Origin: Chroococcidiopsidaceae cyanobacterium CP_BM_RX_35
GTDB lineage: Bacteria > Cyanobacteriota > Cyanobacteriia > Cyanobacteriales > Chroococcidiopsidaceae
Direction of reading: 5' to 3'
DNA length: 8,566 nt
Assembly (NCBI GenBank): GCA_019242465.1
Contig: JAFAVL010000474.1
Coordinates: 1 to 8,566 of the forward strand
The position numbers and the translations under genes are program-made. The notes beneath the pieces are model-generated. The model saw only the letters and a program-made list of their open reading frames with translations. It searched no databases and was not told the DNA's origin. Of this stretch, positions 6,097 to 8,566 are shown piece by piece. The number at the start of each line of letters is the position of its first letter. Position 1 is the first letter of the stretch.

Positions 6097-8566
6097 CAAT
6101 ATAGCAAATAGAAAAAAGATTATTCAAGCTTTAATGGAAGAACTTGTGGGACCATCACCACAAGGAAAAACAATTAACTGTTCGGGGGAAATTAACTTTC
6201 AGTCTGCAAAAGATTTTTATGGTCCTTGGAAGCAAGATAACGGGGAGGAAATTCTTCAGCGAGATCCACCTGCAATCCGCTACGGCGTTGGGGTACTTTA
6301 CCCACTAGGGACATCAGCTGAAGATGAGAGTTTCAAGTCAAGCCAGGAAGATAGGGATGGTGTCCAGGATAATCAGCCTGATCCAGTAGATACAGCGAAT
6401 GTACTGAACAAAATAGTTACAGAAGATGTATTCCAAAGTATCGAAGAAATTAAAAAAGGCATACCGGATAGTGTTGAAACTGATTCAGACGATTTTGACT
6501 TGTCTCCTGCTAACGCCTATAAGCCCAGTAGCATGGGCATAAGTTTTTTAGGGGAGTTTCCGAAAGGGTCAAGGCTCATCATTGAAGCTGTTGGTGGTCG
6601 CTATCAGCAGAAAACAGTTAAAGTTTGTGGAAAGGAGCGGATCTGGTGGTTGCGTAGCCCTGTTTCCATTAATGCAGTGTTTGTGGCTGAGGACATCTGC
6701 GCTCAAAAAGAGAGAAGATTTTCTAAAAATCACAACCTAGATGGTCTTGAGCTGAGTGTTGAAGTTTTCTCTCGACCCTATCAAAAGAAAGGAGAAATTG
6801 TTCGTTTAGTCACTGTTTGCCTGGTAAACCGCAGCAGTGGATCTAATAGTGAGAAGAGTTTATTCCAGGCTGGTTTTCAGACAACTATTGTTTCACCTGA
6901 TGGTGTGGAATGCATCTTACCCTATCCAGGAAGACACCACTTAGAAGCAGATAAGGATGATGAGGAAGAGCGATCCCTGGCACTGCTTTACCGCAAAATG
7001 GAAACCTATGCGGTAGGTCATGGCTGTGCAGCGGACTGGGACAAAAAGTCCAGTGCTGGGAGAGTCAAGACTGTAAGTGCAGAATGCCTCCCTGCTTTTG
7101 AGACTCCCAGCATTACTCCTGATATCACCCGTGAAGATGGTAGCCCGTTAGAAGTACCGATGGCTCCCTTAGCTGGGCTGGTGGAAGGTGAAGACGGGTT
7201 CGATGCTTTGTCAGAGGTTGTTGAGCTTTATCAGAATTGGATCAGCGAGAAAAGGGCTGAAATTCCCTCTCTTAAAGAAGGCTACCAAAATGCGGCACAG
7301 GGTCATATGGATGAATGCGATCACGCTGCCAAGAGAATGAGAGAAGGGCTCAATTACTTACAAAATAATGCCAGAGCTAAGAGGGCGTTCCAGCTAGCAA
7401 ACTATGCCATATTGTTGCAACAGATTCATAGTCGCCGTGAGTCTCGCAAGGCAAACTATGATACCAAGTTACAACGATATAACTTCTGTGAGCCATATCA
7501 AGTTCCCGACCCTCTCAAAGCTGCCACAAATCGGGGCAAGTGGCGTGCTTTTCAGGTAGCGTTTCTCCTCCTGTCCATTCAGTCTACTGCTGAAGCTAAT
7601 CTTTTGGAACGTAGCACGGTGGAATTGATTTGGTTTCCTACTGGTGGCGGTAAGACTGAGGCATATCTGGGCTTATCCGCGTTTTCCATATTCATGCGAC
7701 GCCTCAAGAATCCAGAGGACGTAGGTGTCAACGTTCTGATGCGATATACGCTTAGGCTACTAACGGCTCAGCAATTTCAACGAGCTTCTACACTTATTTG
7801 CGCGATGGAACACCTACGCCGTCAGTGTGTCGATGAACTAGGCAAAGAACTGTTTTCCGTTGGCATTTGGGTAGGCGGTGATACGACTCCGAATACTAGG
7901 AAACAGGCAGTAAGTGCCTTGGGACAACTTCAAAAGAGTTCATCAGCAGAAAACCCTTTTCTTCTGAGTCGGTGCCCTTGGTGCGGTGCTCAGATGGGAC
8001 GGTATGAAGGGAAACTACCGAAGATAGCGCCAAAAGTTCTGGGGTACGTACAAAGCGGTGGAAGTGTTATTTTCAAATGTCCTGATAATGCTTGTGAATT
8101 CCACAAGAATAATGGATTGCCGATTTATATCCTTGATGAGGATATTTATGATAAACGTCCGTCATTGGTAATCGGAACAGTGGATAAGTTTGCACAACTG
8201 GCATGGCGGCCAGAGGCGCGGGCGATATTCGGAATTGCGTCAAGAGGTGAACGGCAAACTTCTCCTCCAGGACTGATTATTCAGGATGAGTTACACTTGA
8301 TTGCTGGCCCTCTGGGTTCCGTCGTTGGGTTGTATGAACCAGTCATAGAAGAGCTTTGCACTGACAGACGCGAGCGACAAGAAATTCGACCAAAAATTGT
8401 GTGTGCTACAGCAACAATACGCCGCTATAATAATCAGGTTAAAGCATTGTATGGGCGTGCAGACGTCGCCCTGTTTCCATCGCCTGGTATTGATGCAGAG
8501 GATTCATTCTTCTCTCGCTATGCCCGGAAGTCAGATGGAGAACTACAACCAGGTCGAATTTATGTG
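6089..8566 (+). CDS. drmA: DISARM helicase DrmA, N-terminal 826 residues, runs off the right edge
   Basis: DrmA is the SF2-type helicase/translocase core of DISARM; it works with DrmB on foreign DNA in the cytoplasm. The frame is open for 826 codons. The N-terminal block with EELVGPS (18-24) and AIRYGVGVLYPLG (68-80), then an acidic low-complexity stretch (about 81-155), then AYKPSSMGISFLGEF fits DrmA. Motif I is FPTGGGKTEAYLG (516-528, K522). It is followed by VLMRYTLRLLTAQQFQR, a Cys4 cluster (C629, C632, C664, C669), VIGTVDKFAQLAW, motif II QDELHLIAGPLGS (D733, E734) and motif III-like CATATIRRY (TAT 774-776). Motifs V and VI lie beyond the window. ATG 6089 overlaps the previous gene by eight bases with a purine-rich stretch upstream, implying coupled translation. 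A different helicase-based defence family is possible, but the combination of motifs and neighbours favours DrmA. Confidence 0.82.
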   Translation, partial: MVDNIANRKKIIQALMEELVGPSPQGKTINCSGEINFQSAKDFYGPWKQDNGEEILQRDPPAIRYGVGVLYPLGTSAEDESFKSSQEDRDGVQDNQPDPVDTANVLNKIVTEDVFQSIEEIKKGIPDSVETDSDDFDLSPANAYKPSSMGISFLGEFPKGSRLIIEAVGGRYQQKTVKVCGKERIWWLRSPVSINAVFVAEDICAQKERRFSKNHNLDGLELSVEVFSRPYQKKGEIVRLVTVCLVNRSSGSNSEKSLFQAGFQTTIVSPDGVECILPYPGRHHLEADKDDEEERSLALLYRKMETYAVGHGCAADWDKKSSAGRVKTVSAECLPAFETPSITPDITREDGSPLEVPMAPLAGLVEGEDGFDALSEVVELYQNWISEKRAEIPSLKEGYQNAAQGHMDECDHAAKRMREGLNYLQNNARAKRAFQLANYAILLQQIHSRRESRKANYDTKLQRYNFCEPYQVPDPLKAATNRGKWRAFQVAFLLLSIQSTAEANLLERSTVELIWFPTGGGKTEAYLGLSAFSIFMRRLKNPEDVGVNVLMRYTLRLLTAQQFQRASTLICAMEHLRRQCVDELGKELFSVGIWVGGDTTPNTRKQAVSALGQLQKSSSAENPFLLSRCPWCGAQMGRYEGKLPKIAPKVLGYVQSGGSVIFKCPDNACEFHKNNGLPIYILDEDIYDKRPSLVIGTVDKFAQLAWRPEARAIFGIASRGERQTSPPGLIIQDELHLIAGPLGSVVGLYEPVIEELCTDRRERQEIRPKIVCATATIRRYNNQVKALYGRADVALFPSPGIDAEDSFFSRYARKSDGELQPGRIYV

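Noticed and set aside
1..8566. CRISPR array, tRNA, rRNA or full HIP1 (GCGATCGC) sites
   Set aside because: I looked for regular spaced repeats, tRNA-like cloverleaf ends and full HIP1 octamers and found none; only partial matches such as ACGATCGC near 3104 occur.

Overview
The window looks like a chromosomal segment of a cyanobacterium. This is inferred from three things: the character of the ATP sulfurylase, dienelactone hydrolase and HAD hydrolase genes; an IS200/IS605-type TnpB element carrying a small ribbon-helix-helix gene; and moderate GC content with AT-rich spacers. No rRNA, tRNA or CRISPR array was found.

Left part (1-3354), housekeeping genes with one insertion. The first 91 codons of sat (ATP sulfurylase) run leftward off the window. 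A dienelactone hydrolase gene (dlh) starts divergently from it, with a good ribosome binding site (357-362) and a GTG start at 371. A 1.4-kb IS608-like element (382-1782) interrupts dlh eleven bases into its coding sequence. Joining 381 to 1783 restores the dlh N-terminus in frame. The element has the full set of recognition sites known from IS608: TTAC at the left, TCAA at the right, a hairpin near each end, and the guide tetranucleotides AAAG and GAAT at the hairpin feet. It encodes TnpB with an intact RuvC triad and zinc finger, plus a 48-residue RHH protein on the opposite strand. It has no TnpA, so it must rely on a transposase from elsewhere. dlh carries a second lesion, a one-base insertion near 1877-1880. 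A HAD-IIB phosphatase gene follows in the same direction.

Right part (3470-8566), an antiphage locus. Three consecutive same-strand frames look like the start of a class 2 DISARM system. The first (3470-4501) resembles the N-terminal half of DrmE but has two in-frame stop codons. The second (4498-6096, 532 aa) looks like the C-terminal half of DrmE. The third (6089 to beyond the window) is the DrmA helicase, with Walker A, DELH, TAT and a Cys4 cluster. They are tightly packed: a 4-base ATGA overlap between the first two and an 8-base overlap between the second and drmA. drmB, drmC and a methylase would be expected beyond the right edge.

The main points of interest are the reversible-looking interruption of dlh by a guide-RNA nuclease element, whose predicted guide would target the empty dlh allele, and a DISARM locus whose drmE is split and partly broken while drmA stays open. 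Family assignments rest on motif recognition without database searches.
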